Shown in pieces: positions 62,485-64,000 of a DNA stretch of 64,000 nt. Source of the stretch: Doris montereyensis (Eukaryota > Mollusca > Gastropoda > Nudibranchia > Dorididae); assembly GCA_037039925.1 (NCBI GenBank), contig JAXRKP010001075.1, forward strand, positions 107,138 to 171,137. Reading direction: 5' to 3'. The notes under the pieces were generated by a model that worked only from the letters and a program-made list of their open reading frames with translations, made no database searches and had not been told where the DNA came from. A program made the position numbers and the translations under genes. The stretch's first letter is position 1; every line of letters starts with the position of its first letter.

Positions 62485-62720
62485 ATATGAATCTGTGGGT
62501 TTTATGGCTATGTGTGGGCTTTTAAATATCTTTTAAAATGTCTCAGTTGATTCTAATTCTCTTAAGTGTTTTGGGGAGATAATTCCAGAATTTGGGGCGC
62601 AAAACGAGAAAGATTTTCCCCCAAGTATTGTAAGGCGATTACGAGCAACTATTAAGTTGTTTGTATTGGCGTAAAATCTAAGCTGCTCTTTTGAAACGTA
62701 TGGAGTTGCTAGTCTTTGGG
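62485..62720 (-). mobile_element. LINE 3' end fragment
   Basis: The minus strand reads NNLIVARNRLTILGGKSFSF, then CAPNSG, LRELES and FKRYLK. This is the order of the CR1/L2 polymerase tail (L.VPR.RL...G.R.FS..AP..WN.LP, then FK..LK), with small frame slips. Confidence 0.6.
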
Positions 62721-63960
62721 CTACAGATCATTGCTAATCTTTGGGTTGGAGAATGTTGCTAGTTTTCGGGTTGCAGATAGTTGCTAGTCTTTGGTTTATA
62801 GATAGTTGCTAGTCTTTGGGTTATAAATAGTTGCTAGTCTTTGGGTTGCACATAGTTGCTAGTCTTTGGGTCATAGATAGTTGCTAGACTTTCGGTTGCA
62901 CATAGTTGTTAGTCTTTGGATTGCACATAGTTGCTAGTCTTTGGGTCGCAGGTAGTTACTAGTCTTTGGGTTGCACATAGTTATTAGTCTTTGGGTTGCG
63001 CATTGTTATTAGTCTTTGGGTTATATATAGTTGCTAGTTTTTGGGTCGCAGGCAGTTGCTAGTTTTTGGGTTGCACATAGTTATTAGTCTTTGGGTTGCA
63101 CATAGTTGCTAGTCTTTGGGTTATAGATAGTTGCTAGTTTTTGGGTCGTAGGTAGTTACTAGTCTTTGGGTTGCACATAGTTATTAGTCTTTGGGTTGCA
63201 CATAGTTATTAGTCTTTGGGTTATAGATAGTTGCTAGTTTTTGGGTCGCAGGTAGTTGCTAGTCTTTGAGTTGCACATAGTTGCTAGTCTTTGGGTTGCA
63301 CATAGTTGCTAGTTTTTGGGTTGCACATAGTTGCTAGTCTGTGGGTCGCAGGTAGTTACCAGTCTTTGGGTTGCACATAGTTGCTAGTCTTTGGGTTATA
63401 AATAGTTGCTAGTTTTTGAGTCGTAGGTAGTTGCTAGTCTTTGGGTTGTAGATAGTTGCTAGTTTTAGGGTCGTAGGTAGTTGTTCGTCTTAGGGTTATA
63501 GATAGTTGCTAGTGTTTGGGTTGTAGGTAGTTGCTAATCTTTGGGTTTCAGATACTTGCTAGTCTTTGGTTTGTAGATCATTGCTAGTCTTTGGTTGGAG
63601 AATGTTGCTAGTTTTTGGGTTGCAGATAGTTGATAGTCTTTAGGATATAAATAGTTGCTAGTCTTTGTGCTGCAGATAGCTGCTTATCTTTGGGTTGTAC
63701 ATCATTGTTAGTCTTTGAATTGGAAAATGTTGCTAGTTTTCGGGTTGCAGATAGTTGCTAGTTTTCGGGTTGCAGATAGTTGCAAGTTTTGGGTCGCAGG
63801 TAGTTGATAGTCTTCGTGATTGTAGATAGTTGCAAGTCTTTGGGTTGCAGATAGTTGCTAGTGTTTAGGTTGCAAATAGTTGATAATTTTCTGGTTAGAG
63901 ATAGTTGTTAGTCGCTGGGTTGTGAATACATGCTAGGCTAGTCTTTGTGTTTTTATGCTG
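62700..63960. repeat. 25-bp satellite-like array, about 50 copies with higher-order pattern
   Basis: Unit TTGCTAGTCTTTGGGTTGCA then CATAG. Variant endings recur in order between 62940 and 63260: GTCGCAGGTAG, GTTGCACATAG, GTTGCACATAG, GTTATAGATAG, giving an approximately 100-bp four-unit higher-order repeat. Edges are diverged. Confidence 0.95.
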
Positions 63961-64000
63961 TTTTCTTCTTATGCGACACAAGACAAACAGAGACAAATAG

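Overview
This is a window of animal nuclear DNA: four intron-bearing genes with GT-AG introns, no operons, about two-thirds A+T, and an exceptional load of microsatellites, minisatellites, tRNA-derived SINEs, LINE 3' ends and DNA-transposon relics. The gene content is generic bilaterian. The repeat style (very long CT/GA, AAG and ACT tracts, short tRNA-headed SINEs) suggests a lophotrochozoan, perhaps a gastropod mollusc, but that is an inference and nothing in the window fixes the species.

Layout. 1-8.7 kb: repeats, including a hAT-like relic at 1.0-2.3 kb. 8.75-13.6 kb, minus strand: six exons of a mitochondrial ornithine carrier (SLC25A15). 13.7-21 kb: repeat-rich intergenic DNA with SINEs, a foldback-like element, a diverged tandem duplication and a pogo/Tigger-like element. 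21.2-28.1 kb, plus strand: five coding exons of PGAP2, a Golgi GPI-anchor remodelling protein, with SINEs, a hAT MITE and a mariner relic in its introns. 28-34.3 kb: a LINE fragment and AT-rich DNA. 34.3-39.3 kb, minus strand: the C-terminal part of a Fat4/Fat-like giant protocadherin (laminin G, EGF, laminin G, transmembrane segment, full cytoplasmic tail). 41.7-59.4 kb, minus strand: a cyclin E-like gene with eight exons joining in perfect phase for 370 codons, plus a possible ninth exon. 59.4-64 kb: upstream region with long CT and ACT tracts, a LINE end and a 25-bp satellite-like array.

The genes are not a pathway: ornithine transport into mitochondria, GPI-anchor maturation, Hippo/planar polarity adhesion and G1/S control are unrelated. 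Three of the four genes (SLC25A15, PGAP2, Fat-like) need repeated one- or two-base frame corrections although splice sites and protein similarity persist, mostly at short homopolymers. This looks more like residual indels of a long-read draft than gene death. The cyclin gene needs none.

Most notable observations: (1) the intron before cyclin exon 8 holds about 14 tandem roughly 60-bp copies of that exon's own splice acceptor and first codons; (2) the donor of cyclin exon 3 is the first GT of a (GT)n microsatellite; (3) cyclin exon 6 lies between a roughly 700-bp AAG tract and a 468-bp CT tract; (4) the Fat-like gene shows only its C-terminal module, with the cyclin gene where its cadherin-repeat exons would be expected.
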